DNA of 64,000 nt from Clostridiales bacterium (GCA_022764045.1 JALERU010000061.1:1-64000); one strand, 5' to 3'; shown: positions 18,309 to 27,910, counted from the stretch's first letter. Program-made: numbers and translations. Notes: a model not told the origin generated them from the sequence alone.

Positions 18309-20441
18309 TTACACGCCGTCGTTCTCCCCTGCCAGCCGGACCACGTAGTCTGTGCTCTGGGGGTCGCCGGGGACGGTGGTGTGGGCGATGTAAAGGAATC
18401 GGTCAAGCTCGCAGTAATAGTAGTTGGTTTCGTTCCCCTGGCTGTCCAGAACCTGATAGAGGGAGCAATCGAGATAGTCATCCAGGGAAAGCTCCTTTAG
18501 GCCGGGAATTTCCTTTAGCGTGGACAAGGGCTTGCTGATGCAGACGGGGGTAGCATAGTCGTCTGAAACAGGCCAAGCAGAGGAGAGAACGTTGACCAGG
18601 GTGGCGGCAAAGCGATCCGACTGAACAACAAAGGAAGTGGAGGGGAGATAGGCCTCCGACGGCCCCAGGTCGTCTGCCCAGTAGAGGACTTCGGCAATTT
18701 GATACGTACCGCCTCCCTGAAAGGCGGTGAGAGGGCTGCCGTTCTCAAGCCAGAGATCCAGTGTCTTTTTCCAATAGGGCTGGAACTGCGTAAAGGAATC
18801 AAACACTGCCTTGGAGCCGGAGACAGAGGAGATACCCTGATCGTTATTGCTCTCCTGGGCAGGCAGATCCCAGCAAAATTCACCGGCGTTATCGACCAGG
18901 TTGCAGAAAATGAGCCCGCAGAACGCAAGATAGTATTCCACATACGGGTACGTATCTGGGGAAACAGCCTGCTCAAATTGCAGGGTAATGGAATAGGGCT
19001 CGGTCTCCGTCTGCAAAGAAATGGTATAGGGCCCCACCGCCTGGGAGACATGAAGGGCCTCCAAAAGAGCCTGGCAGGCGGGGGCGTCCCCAATGTAGGG
19101 CGTTTTGCAGGCATAGACCTCTTCCCCCCAGCCGGTGTTGAGGTAGGTATCCAGCGCAAGCACAAAGTCCCGCCACCGCTGGTCTTGGCAGAAGCTGGCG
19201 TCTAAAACCTGGAGTTTCCGGGTGGCGGAATAGCCGTCGTGGTTCACCCGGACCAGTTGGGCATAGTCCCCCGCCGTGGCGTCCAGATAAAACTGGGTGC
19301 CTCCGTTGGGATCAGAGAGGCAGAGGGAACCGTCTGCGGGGGTGTAGCTCTCCAGAGGGGTGTAGTCCTCCCGGTCATAGTCCCGGACCAGGGCCACCAG
19401 ATCCCGTTGCAGCTCCTCCGGCAGGGGAAGGGAGATGTGGCGCTGCTGCACAGCGCTCTCGGTGATGGATACCCCCTCCAACTGTGCCCCTTGCTTGCCG
19501 GGGTTGGCCAGCATGAGGACGGCGGCCACCACACAGACCACCAGGGCGGTGACCGCCACCCAGAGCCGGGGGTGCCGGTAGTCCAGCACGTGGCGGATGC
19601 GTCCCTTGGGGTCCTCCTCCCCAAAGGCCAGGGGGACGGCCTGGGGCAGGGAGGTCTTGTGGCCCAGACGGAGGAGGGTGGTGGCGTACTGGACGGTGTG
19701 GTCGGGGTCGAAGGACCGGATCACCGCCTGGTCGCAGGCGGTTTCAATGTCCCGGCAGAGGAGCCGGTAGGACAGCCACAGCAGGGGATTGCACCAGTGC
19801 AGGCACAGGGCCACCCAGGCCAGGGGCTTAGCCCAGTGATCCCGCCGGCGGATGTGGGCCTGCTCGTGGAGGAGAACGTATTGCCGGTCACCGGCGGCCA
19901 TGCCGGCGGGGAGATAGATCCGGGGACGGAAAAAACCGCAGACAAAGGGGCCGCCAATTTGGTCGCTCTCATAGATGTTATCCCGGAGGAGGACTGCCTC
20001 CGCCAGCTTCCGCCGGAGACGGAGGTAGGAGACCCCGCCCCAAAGGAGCATCCCCCCGGCCCCCAGCAGCCAAAGAGAAGTGACCAGGTCCGACCAGGAG
20101 AGGGCGGGGGATTCCTCTTGGGGTGCGGAAGGGAGCGCCGGCTCTGTGGCGGGCAGCACCGGCGACGGGGCCTCTTCCTGGATGGGAGACGGGACCACGG
20201 GGGCCTCCTCCCGGGCCGGGGCGGTTGCAAGGTAGGTTCCCTGGGCGATGGGGGCGGGGATGAGGCTCACCGGCAGGGAAAAGCTCACCGGGCAGACCAT
20301 CCGCAGGAAGACCACCGCCCACAGGCAGCAGAGAATCCACCGGGGGGCCTTTTTCAGCAGCAGCCGCAAAACCATCACGCACAGGGCGGCCACCGAGGCG
20401 GTGGCGGTCATGGTGAGCAGCGTTTGGAGGATGGGGTTCAT
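18309..20441 (-). CDS. M56 family (BlaR1/MecR1-like) membrane metallopeptidase 4
   Basis: PFVCGFFRPRIYLPAG, YVLLHEQAHIRRRDH (HExxH), LHWCNPLLW, ETACDQAVI. Confidence 0.9.
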   Translation of the reverse strand: MNPILQTLLTMTATASVAALCVMVLRLLLKKAPRWILCCLWAVVFLRMVCPVSFSLPVSLIPAPIAQGTYLATAPAREEAPVVPSPIQEEAPSPVLPATEPALPSAPQEESPALSWSDLVTSLWLLGAGGMLLWGGVSYLRLRRKLAEAVLLRDNIYESDQIGGPFVCGFFRPRIYLPAGMAAGDRQYVLLHEQAHIRRRDHWAKPLAWVALCLHWCNPLLWLSYRLLCRDIETACDQAVIRSFDPDHTVQYATTLLRLGHKTSLPQAVPLAFGEEDPKGRIRHVLDYRHPRLWVAVTALVVCVVAAVLMLANPGKQGAQLEGVSITESAVQQRHISLPLPEELQRDLVALVRDYDREDYTPLESYTPADGSLCLSDPNGGTQFYLDATAGDYAQLVRVNHDGYSATRKLQVLDASFCQDQRWRDFVLALDTYLNTGWGEEVYACKTPYIGDAPACQALLEALHVSQAVGPYTISLQTETEPYSITLQFEQAVSPDTYPYVEYYLAFCGLIFCNLVDNAGEFCWDLPAQESNNDQGISSVSGSKAVFDSFTQFQPYWKKTLDLWLENGSPLTAFQGGGTYQIAEVLYWADDLGPSEAYLPSTSFVVQSDRFAATLVNVLSSAWPVSDDYATPVCISKPLSTLKEIPGLKELSLDDYLDCSLYQVLDSQGNETNYYYCELDRFLYIAHTTVPGDPQSTDYVVRLAGENDGV

Positions 20442-22831
20442 GGCTGTTCTCCTTCCAATTCATAGATGGTGGGATGACTGTTGTCGTCTTCCGAAAAACG
20501 TAGGTAGACATCCTCTGTGGTGGAAATGAGCTGTTCTTCCAAACGGAAGAAATATTCCAGATACCATTGGTCGGTGCCCCAAATGTGGTACCAGTAGGCC
20601 AGATAGAGCCCGTCGTCCGCTTGATAGATCCGGTAGCCGGTATCGCTGTCAGACCAGAGACTGTGGTCCTCATATTCCTCGCCCGTGGCTGGTTCAGAGA
20701 GATGATAGAGATACCAGGCATTCAGGACGGTGTGTCCAGCCAGCAAATCCTCGGGATGGTGGGCCGGGTCGGCCACGGTGTAGTCTGTCAACGGAGCGTA
20801 GGCTTGCAGGAAGCTGTTTCGGATCTGATCCGGCATACCGGCCCGAGTGGAGGTGTAAAGGGGGGATAGGAAGGGGGAAAGAATAAACTCTCCCGGCTCC
20901 TGGGGGGTACCAAAGTAGGGGCAGTACCCCAAGACAAGCCCCTCAGAAGTGCTGTTGGAATACAAGGTCTCCCCAATGGTATACGCCGGGTGGAAGACAT
21001 AGTACACAATGCCGGAAACTGTGGTGTAGTTGGGCAAGGACATCACATTTTCCCACCACCACAGGTGCCGCTGGGGATAGAGGTACTGGAAGGCCTCCAG
21101 GGGCCACAGCCGCAGCCCGTCGCCGCTGGCGGGCAGGCCGCTTCGGTCCACCCGGAACCCCACCCCGTTGTCGGGGTGGTACCAGGCGAAGTCGTCCACC
21201 TCCGGGGTCACCGACAGGAAGAGCAGGCCCAGGGACCGCAGGGCCCGGTCTGCCCACTGCCGCTGCGCCGCGCTGGTGACAGAGGTTTCCGGGGCCAGTA
21301 CCAGGGTCTTGTGCTGGCCGGGGCGGGCTTGGAACTGGAGGGTGTAGTCCCCCACGGCCTTCCGGACCCCCAAGGCGTCCAGCAGAACCCGGGCGGCGTC
21401 CAGGTCGTCGGCACTGGCGGGGGCCAGGTCATAAAGTTCCTGGGCGGAGGGGTGGGGGAGCAGGGCGTCGGTCTGCTCCCACCAGTCCACCCAGCGGTGG
21501 TAAACGGTGTTGGAGGTGTATTTGGCGTAGTGGCTGTAATCCCCATCCAACTGGGCCATGCGGCAGGTGTCCCCCTGGGCCCCATGGCGCACCTGGACCA
21601 GCCAGGGTTGAGAGACCTGGGTGGTCAGCAGCCGGTATTCCACAGGGGAATCGGGCCGGGAGAGCAGGATGGTCCCCTCGGGCAGGCCGGGGTCCTCACA
21701 GGGGGTATAGCGGCTGTGATGGGTGTCGTCCAGCACCGAGACCAACTCCTGAAGCAGGGAATCGGGCAGGGGGATGGCTTCCCTCTGGCTGACCATGGCC
21801 CCTTGGGAGATGAAGTGCCCGCCCAGCCGGTAAGTGCCCTCTTCCGGGTCCGCTGCCAGACAAATGGTCACCAGCAGGCAGGCCGCCAGGGCAATGGAGA
21901 GCACCCAGGCCACCGGGCGCTTGTATTGGAGCAAAACCTCGATCCGCTCCTTGGCGTCCTCCTCTCCAAAGGCCAGGGGCACGGCGCTGGGGACCCCCGG
22001 TTCCCGGCTCAGGTGGAGGAGGGCGGCGGCATAATCCGCGGCGTCCCCCTCCTCCCCCTGGTCAAACTGCCGCAGCACCGCCTGGTCGCAGGCGGTCTCG
22101 ATGTCCAGGCAGAGCAGCCGGTAGGCCACCCACAGCACGGGGTTGAACCAGTGGAAGCAGAGGATGCAATAGGCCAGGGGCTTGGTCAGGTTGTCGCCCC
22201 GGCGGATGTGGGCCTCCTCGTGGAGGAGGACATAGCGGCGGTCCTGTCCCGCCAGCCCCAGGGGAAGGTAGATTTTTGGGTGAAGAATCCCCAGCACAAA
22301 GGGGGAGGGGATGAGGTCGGTTTCATAGAGGTTGCCCTCCACCTTCACCGCCTCGGCGGTGCGCCGGTGGAAGCGGCGGTAGCAGACCCCCGCCCAGGTC
22401 AGGGCCACCAGGGTCCCCGCCGCCCAGCCGCCAAAGACCACCTTGGGCCAAAGGGGCGGAGCAAGGGGAAGGGGATCGTAGGTGGGGGCGGCGGCCTGGG
22501 CTCCCGGCGCGGGAGCTTCCTGCCCGGCTGGGGAGGGGGATTGGTCCGGGGCCTCCGTGGGGGGAGCGCCCTGGGACGCTGGGTCGGCAGCGGGCGGGGA
22601 AGAGGAGAGGACAAACTGGGCCGCCGAGCCGTCGGCAATCCCCCGGGGCACCAGGCTCACAGGAAGCTGGAAGCTGGCGGGGCAGACCATGCGAAAGAAG
22701 ACCGCCAGCCACAGCAGGCAGACCAGGGCCCGGGGAAGCTTGGGCAGGAAGAACCGCACCGCCATGACCACCAGGGCCACCAGCCCGGCGGACAGGCTCA
22801 TGGTGAGCAGGGTGTAGAGAAATTGTTCCAT
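20438..22831 (-). CDS. M56 family (BlaR1/MecR1-like) membrane metallopeptidase 3
   Basis: PFVLGILHPKIYLPLG, YVLLHEEAHIRRGDN (HExxH), HWFNPVLW, ETACDQAVL; 4-bp overlap with the next gene. Confidence 0.9.
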   Translation of the reverse strand: MEQFLYTLLTMSLSAGLVALVVMAVRFFLPKLPRALVCLLWLAVFFRMVCPASFQLPVSLVPRGIADGSAAQFVLSSSPPAADPASQGAPPTEAPDQSPSPAGQEAPAPGAQAAAPTYDPLPLAPPLWPKVVFGGWAAGTLVALTWAGVCYRRFHRRTAEAVKVEGNLYETDLIPSPFVLGILHPKIYLPLGLAGQDRRYVLLHEEAHIRRGDNLTKPLAYCILCFHWFNPVLWVAYRLLCLDIETACDQAVLRQFDQGEEGDAADYAAALLHLSREPGVPSAVPLAFGEEDAKERIEVLLQYKRPVAWVLSIALAACLLVTICLAADPEEGTYRLGGHFISQGAMVSQREAIPLPDSLLQELVSVLDDTHHSRYTPCEDPGLPEGTILLSRPDSPVEYRLLTTQVSQPWLVQVRHGAQGDTCRMAQLDGDYSHYAKYTSNTVYHRWVDWWEQTDALLPHPSAQELYDLAPASADDLDAARVLLDALGVRKAVGDYTLQFQARPGQHKTLVLAPETSVTSAAQRQWADRALRSLGLLFLSVTPEVDDFAWYHPDNGVGFRVDRSGLPASGDGLRLWPLEAFQYLYPQRHLWWWENVMSLPNYTTVSGIVYYVFHPAYTIGETLYSNSTSEGLVLGYCPYFGTPQEPGEFILSPFLSPLYTSTRAGMPDQIRNSFLQAYAPLTDYTVADPAHHPEDLLAGHTVLNAWYLYHLSEPATGEEYEDHSLWSDSDTGYRIYQADDGLYLAYWYHIWGTDQWYLEYFFRLEEQLISTTEDVYLRFSEDDNSHPTIYELEGEQP

Positions 22832-22855
22832 GGAGGTCTCCTTTCTGAAAGGGGG

Positions 22856-25099
22856 TCAGGATGGGGCGAGGGTCAGCTCAGCCACATAGAGGGGGAGATC
22901 CGCCTGGCCTCCGTCGGGGTAGTAGGCCAGGAAAAGGGAGTCATCCTGAAAATAGTAACAGTATCCGGTAAAGTGGTCCTCTTGGTCCCAAACCTGGTAA
23001 GTCTCCGTGGCTCCCTCTGGGGCGACGGGGAAGGAGATGTCAGAGAGACCGCCGGGGGAGAAGTCGGGGCGGTGCAGCTCCACCTGGGTTTTTTCCAGGG
23101 AATCCGTGTTATTTATGGTGGTGTCGGGATAGCCAGTCTCGGAGCCATCTCCCAGCCGGATGGCAAAATAGTCACGGCGAAGGACGACCTTGAGCGTGCT
23201 GCGGTAGAGGTCCTCCATCTCCTGGGAGAATTCCGGAAAATCAGAGTCGGGAAGCACCGTAAATTCCTTCACCGCGTAGCACCGCCCGGTGGGCTTGCCG
23301 GGGAAATAGGGGGAGAGATCGTCGTGGTGGAGGGTGAAATAGGTTCGGAACGTCTCGAGCGAGTAGGAGTCTACCGGGGTCGAGTCCCTAACAGAGCTGT
23401 TGGAAAGGGTGTATGGAACGGAATCCGCCTCCACCTGGGTGTTGGGGGGATAGACATAGCGGAGCTCTTGGACGTTGTCGATCAGGGCCAGGATGGGGAG
23501 GCTGACGGACTTAAAATAGGATTCAATCCAATGCCATTCCAGCGCATTGGCGGGGGGCCGTTCCAGGTTGAGGACGATGCTGTAGGGCTCCTCCTCCGTC
23601 TGGAAAGAGAGGGTGTAGGGCCCCACGGCGTCTTCCACGCAAAAGGCATCTAAGATGGCCTCTATGTCAGCGGTCTTGCCCCTGTGGGAGACCTTCAGGG
23701 CGTAAAGATCCTCCGCCCGGCCAATGGCGAGGTAGTATTCCACCTTGGCTTTCCAGTCGGCATAGGCCTGGGAGCCGGCAAGCCCGTCCGCCAGCACCGC
23801 CCGCTGACAGGGGAAGGGAGCGGTGGGGAGGACCCGGTAGAGGACCAGCTCCCCACCTTCTTCCAGGAGATAGTAGGTGGCCGGCCCGTCGGGGCTGGAG
23901 AGGGTCACCGCCCGGTCGGGCAAATCCTCAGGGGCGGGACAGGAGACAAAGTTCCCAAAGTCGGCCTGGGCCAGCAGGTCGGTGAGATCCCGGGTCAGGT
24001 CCTGGGAGAGGGGTACGTTGGTGGGAACCTTGCACGGTTCGTTGGCAGGGACCTTGCGCTGTTCTGCCCAGGCCTTTCCGGAGAGGAGCGTTTCCACCAC
24101 CGTGGCCTGGGTGATTTCCCGCCCCTCCAACTGGGCCGGGGGCGCGGCCCGGTCGGCCAGCAGCAGGACCCCGGTCACCACGCAGGCGGCTACGGCGGTC
24201 ACAACCAGCCAAAAGGCGGGCTGTTTGTAAGAGAGCACCGAGCGGACCCGGCCCGTGGCGTCCTCCTCCCCACCGGCCAGGGGGACCACGGCGGGGAGGG
24301 ACGGGCCGTGACCCAGGTGGAGCAGGGCTTCGGCATATCGAACGGTGTCTTTGCCGTCGAAGGAGCGGATCACCGCCTGGTCGCAGGCGGTCTCAATGTC
24401 CCGGCAGAGGAGCCGGTAGGACAGCCACAAAATGGGGTTGAACCAGTGGGCACACAGGGCCAGGTAAGCCAGGGGTTTCATCAGGTGGTCGCCCCGGCGG
24501 ATGTGGGCCTGCTCATGGAGGAGAACGTAGCGGCGGTCCTCCCCTCCCAACCCCGCAGGCAGATAGATGCGAGGCCGGAAAAACCCGCAGACGAAAGGGG
24601 TGTCGATCTGGTCGGTCTCGTAGATGTTTTCCTCTATGCGGACCGCGTCCGCGATCCGCCGCCGGAGCCTGCCATAGGAAAGCACAGCCCAAAGGAGGGC
24701 GGCGGCCCCGCCCACAGCCCAGACACCAGTGAGGATGATGGGCCACACGGAGGCATTTTCGGTGGGGATCGCCGTGTGCACCACGGGGGCGGAGACTTCC
24801 CCGCTGGCAGTTGGGGTGGCCTCCGGCACGGCCTCTTCCGGGGCAGCGGAGGGGGCAGCCTGTTGGGCCGGGGGCAGGACCCGCTCCAGGGAGGCCCCGT
24901 TGGAAATGGCCTGGGGCATCAGGCTCACGGGCAGGGAAAGCCCTGTGGGGCAGACCATCCGCAGAAAGACCACCAGCCAGAGGCAGCAGGGAATCCACCG
25001 GGGGGCCCGTTTCAAAGGCAGCCGCAGGACCATCACGCATACCGCAGCCACAGAGGCCGTGGCGGTCATGGTGAGCAGGGTTTGGATCAGTTGTTCCAT
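22856..25099 (-). CDS. M56 family (BlaR1/MecR1-like) membrane metallopeptidase 2
   Basis: PFVCGFFRPRIYLPAG, YVLLHEQAHIRRGDH, HWFNPILW, ETACDQAVI. Confidence 0.9.
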   Translation of the reverse strand: MEQLIQTLLTMTATASVAAVCVMVLRLPLKRAPRWIPCCLWLVVFLRMVCPTGLSLPVSLMPQAISNGASLERVLPPAQQAAPSAAPEEAVPEATPTASGEVSAPVVHTAIPTENASVWPIILTGVWAVGGAAALLWAVLSYGRLRRRIADAVRIEENIYETDQIDTPFVCGFFRPRIYLPAGLGGEDRRYVLLHEQAHIRRGDHLMKPLAYLALCAHWFNPILWLSYRLLCRDIETACDQAVIRSFDGKDTVRYAEALLHLGHGPSLPAVVPLAGGEEDATGRVRSVLSYKQPAFWLVVTAVAACVVTGVLLLADRAAPPAQLEGREITQATVVETLLSGKAWAEQRKVPANEPCKVPTNVPLSQDLTRDLTDLLAQADFGNFVSCPAPEDLPDRAVTLSSPDGPATYYLLEEGGELVLYRVLPTAPFPCQRAVLADGLAGSQAYADWKAKVEYYLAIGRAEDLYALKVSHRGKTADIEAILDAFCVEDAVGPYTLSFQTEEEPYSIVLNLERPPANALEWHWIESYFKSVSLPILALIDNVQELRYVYPPNTQVEADSVPYTLSNSSVRDSTPVDSYSLETFRTYFTLHHDDLSPYFPGKPTGRCYAVKEFTVLPDSDFPEFSQEMEDLYRSTLKVVLRRDYFAIRLGDGSETGYPDTTINNTDSLEKTQVELHRPDFSPGGLSDISFPVAPEGATETYQVWDQEDHFTGYCYYFQDDSLFLAYYPDGGQADLPLYVAELTLAPS

Positions 25100-25134
25100 G
25101 GGTGCCTCCTTTCTGAAGGGGCGTGGGTACAGGG

Positions 25135-27228
25135 TCAGGTCCTCAACTGGACCAGGTATTCCAGGGTTTCCCCGCCGCCGGTGAGATCAAAGTGAGCCAG
25201 GAACACATTGCCGTCCCATTCGTAGATGCGGTAGCCGGTGTCCTGGGTGTGGGCATCCTGGATCACCGTGCAGATGGCCTGGCCCGGGTGCTGGGCCGGG
25301 TCTGCGCCGTAGGCGGCCAGGAAGTCGTTGGCGGGGGTCAGGTCTTGGGAGGGGAAGTAGTAGGGGTCACCGTAAGACCCCTCTGTGCCGCTGCCCAGGG
25401 CGGGGCTCTGAAAGCTGTAGGACCGGATGTCGTAGGAGGCCCTGGCCAGGGCGGCTTTCGGCACGTGGGGCGCGGCATAGAGCACCTGGCGTGTGGCGTA
25501 GGTGTGGGAAGGGTTACGGCTGAAATAGGCGCCCCCTGTCTGCTGCATCTGCCGGTACGCCAGACGGAAGGCCTCCGGGTCATCCGTGCCCGGCGCTGCT
25601 GCGGTGAAATAGGGGTGAAGGGTCCCGTGGGCGTCCTTGGCGGCCCAGGTAATGGTGTCGATGTTGCCGAGAAGGGAAAACAAGACGGCCTGTGTGCAGT
25701 GCAGGTAGGGGAAGAGGATTTCCTCCTGCTCGCTCAGAATGGGCGGCTGTTCCAATGCGATGGTCAGGCGGCAGGGCTGGGAACTCCGGTCCAGTTGGAG
25801 GGAATAGCCGCCGGATACCAAGGAGAAGTTGAGCTCAGCCAGCAGCGCGGAGAGTTCATCCTCGTCCTGGATCTCCCGGCCCCGGTTCGCAAAAAGCGTA
25901 TCCGGGCGAGTAGTCCACAGGTAGGTGTCGAGCTTTTCCTGCCAAGCGGCGTAGGCCGCGTGGCACGCCGGGGGCATGGGATACTTTCTCGAGGTAAACC
26001 GATCTCCGCCGACATAGTGATCCACAAGGAGATCGAGGGTATCCTGGGTGTACAGGAAGGTGTAGCCGCAGTCTTTGCCGTGTTGGAACTCCGGGGAGAG
26101 GGTTACCGTTCCCTCTGCCCAGATGGCCTGGGTGTCGAGGTCGGAAGGTTCGGTGGCTTCCGGCAGATCATATTGGGCCACCAGCTCGATCAGCTCGTTT
26201 TGCAGGTCTGTTGGGATGGTTACAGAGATGTGATTGACCCACACTTTGCCGGAGAGGATGTCATCTCCCTTAAACCGCTGGGTGGCATCCGCCAGCAGCA
26301 GCACCCCGGCCACCACGCAGGCGACCACGGTGGCCACCACCAACCAAAAGGCGGGCTTTTTATAAGAGAGCACCGAGCGGACCCGACCTTTCGCGTCCTC
26401 CTCCCCAAAGGCCAGGGGGACCACGGCGGGGAGGGACGGGCCGTGACCCAGGTGGAGCAGGGCTTCGGCATATTGAAGGGTGTCTTTGCCGTCAAAGGAG
26501 CGGATCACCGCCTGGTCACAGGCGGTCTCAATGTCCCGGCAGAGGAGCCGGTAGGACAGCCACAAAATGGGGTTGAACCAGTGGACACACAGGGCCAGGT
26601 AGGCCAGGGGCTTCATCAGATGGTCGCCCCGGCGGATGTGGGCCTGCTCATGGAGGAGAACGTAGCGGCGGTCCTCCCCTCCCAACCCCGCAGGCAGATA
26701 GATGCGGGGTCGGAAAAACCCGCAGACGAAAGGGGTGTCGATCTGGTCGGTTTCATAGACGTTTCCGTCCACGCGGATCGCGTCCGCGATCCGCCGCCGC
26801 AGCCTGCCGTAGGAGACCACAGCCCACAGCAGCGCAGCGGCCGTTCCCGCTGCCCAGATAACCGTAAGGGCTACGGGCCAAAGGGGTGCGCTTGCGTCAG
26901 GAGTCTCCGTTCGCGTGACGGGAGTCGCCGGCATGGAGACGCCCGTTTCCTGGATGGGAACCGTTGGGATGGGCTCTTCCGGTGCGGCCTGGGGCGCGGT
27001 GGGCAGGATGTCTTCCACATAGCTCCCGTTGGAGACGCCTTGGGGTACCAGGCTCACGGGCAGGGAAAGTCCTGTGGGGCAGACCATCCGCAGAAAGACC
27101 ACCAGCCAGAGGACGCAGGGAATCCACCGGGGGGCCCGTTTCAGGGGCAGGCGCAGGACCATCACACACACCGCAACCACGGAGGCGGTGGCGGTCATGG
27201 TCAGCAAAGTCTGAATTAAGTGTTCCAT
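25135..27228 (-). CDS. M56 family (BlaR1/MecR1-like) membrane metallopeptidase 1
   Basis: Same motifs; N-terminal half nearly identical in DNA and protein to peptidase 2. Confidence 0.9.
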   Translation of the reverse strand: MEHLIQTLLTMTATASVVAVCVMVLRLPLKRAPRWIPCVLWLVVFLRMVCPTGLSLPVSLVPQGVSNGSYVEDILPTAPQAAPEEPIPTVPIQETGVSMPATPVTRTETPDASAPLWPVALTVIWAAGTAAALLWAVVSYGRLRRRIADAIRVDGNVYETDQIDTPFVCGFFRPRIYLPAGLGGEDRRYVLLHEQAHIRRGDHLMKPLAYLALCVHWFNPILWLSYRLLCRDIETACDQAVIRSFDGKDTLQYAEALLHLGHGPSLPAVVPLAFGEEDAKGRVRSVLSYKKPAFWLVVATVVACVVAGVLLLADATQRFKGDDILSGKVWVNHISVTIPTDLQNELIELVAQYDLPEATEPSDLDTQAIWAEGTVTLSPEFQHGKDCGYTFLYTQDTLDLLVDHYVGGDRFTSRKYPMPPACHAAYAAWQEKLDTYLWTTRPDTLFANRGREIQDEDELSALLAELNFSLVSGGYSLQLDRSSQPCRLTIALEQPPILSEQEEILFPYLHCTQAVLFSLLGNIDTITWAAKDAHGTLHPYFTAAAPGTDDPEAFRLAYRQMQQTGGAYFSRNPSHTYATRQVLYAAPHVPKAALARASYDIRSYSFQSPALGSGTEGSYGDPYYFPSQDLTPANDFLAAYGADPAQHPGQAICTVIQDAHTQDTGYRIYEWDGNVFLAHFDLTGGGETLEYLVQLRT

Positions 27229-27261
27229 AAGGGCCTCCTTTCAGGGGGCAGGGGGCAAGGA

Positions 27262-27630
27262 TCAGTGGCTTTGCTTATACTCCTCCAGCATTTTTTCAAT
27301 TTCGGCGGCCTCCTGATCGCTGACGCTGCCGGCCCGGAGGAAGGCGGCCAGGAAGTTGGGCAGAGAGCCGCCGAAGGACCGCTGCAGGACCTCCTGCCCG
27401 TCAGCCTGCTGGACGGTGGCTTTGTCCACCAGGGAGGTGACAATGGTGGCCTCGTTTTTCAGGCAGCCCTTGTCGCACAGGCGCTTGATGACGGTGTAGG
27501 TGGTGGTGCGCTTCCAGCCCAGGGTTTCCTCGGCCAGCTTGCACAGATGGGGGGAGGAGATGGGCTCGGCCGACCAGACCAGGTCCAGCAGACGGTGGTC
27601 GGCTAAGGAGAGGGGTTGCTTCGGTTTCAT
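27262..27630 (-). CDS. BlaI/MecI/CopY-family transcriptional repressor
   Basis: LSLADHRLLDLVWSAEPISSPHLCKLAEETLGWKRTTTYTVIKRLCDKGCLKNE (BlaI winged helix); immediately upstream of the M56 array. Confidence 0.92.
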   Translation of the reverse strand: MKPKQPLSLADHRLLDLVWSAEPISSPHLCKLAEETLGWKRTTTYTVIKRLCDKGCLKNEATIVTSLVDKATVQQADGQEVLQRSFGGSLPNFLAAFLRAGSVSDQEAAEIEKMLEEYKQSH

Positions 27631-27654
27631 AGGACATACCTCCAGTCGAAGGGT

Positions 27655-27695
27655 TTAGACAACTGTAGTCTAACATGCTCGACTGACATTGTCAA
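27655..27695 (-). promoter_or_regulatory. Promoter and BlaI-type operator of the blaI-M56 operon
   Basis: Minus strand: TTGACA (27690-27695), 17-nt spacer, TAGACT (27667-27672); near-perfect 19-bp palindrome TTAGACTACAGTTGTCTAA (27655-27673) over the -10. Confidence 0.7.
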
Positions 27696-27730
27696 GGGAT
27701 TTCTCAGAAGAAGGCGAAGCCCGCCCCAAC

Positions 27731-27765
27731 AAAAAAGCCCCTCTGCCAAGCAGAAGGGCTTTTCC
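27731..27765. terminator. Imperfect hairpin flanked by A and T tracts, likely terminator
   Basis: AAAAAAGCCCCTCTGCCAAGCAGAAGGGCTTTT. Confidence 0.6.
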
Positions 27766-27768
27766 GGG

Positions 27769-27904
27769 CTCATACGAAAACTCGTTAAAAAACTTTCGTT
27801 TTTTATAGCGCGAAGCGCGTCGAGTTTTGTATGAGACGGGGCGGTGCGAAGCACCGCCAGCACGCGCAGCGTGCGTGTTTCAAATGAAAGAATTTCATTT
27901 GAAA
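27769..27904 (-). repeat. Triloop-hairpin element Y
   Basis: Minus strand: TTTCAAATGAAA-TTC-TTTCATTTGAAA / GCACGC-TGC-GCGTGC / GGCGGTGC-TTC-GCACCGCC then CCGTCTCAT and a long outer inverted repeat (27769-27784 with 27821-27835). Confidence 0.75.
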
Positions 27905-27910
27905 TTAGCA

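Noticed and set aside
20990-27219. Long + strand ORFs (887, 503 and 698 aa) opposite the M56 genes
   Set aside because: Antisense to clearly conserved M56 proteins; compositionally biased G/Q/H/V translations typical of high-GC antisense frames.
18309-27630. Calling the M56 array a beta-lactam resistance (mecR1/blaR1) operon
   Set aside because: No PBP-like sensor motifs were recognised and no beta-lactamase or PBP gene is adjacent; ligand unknown.
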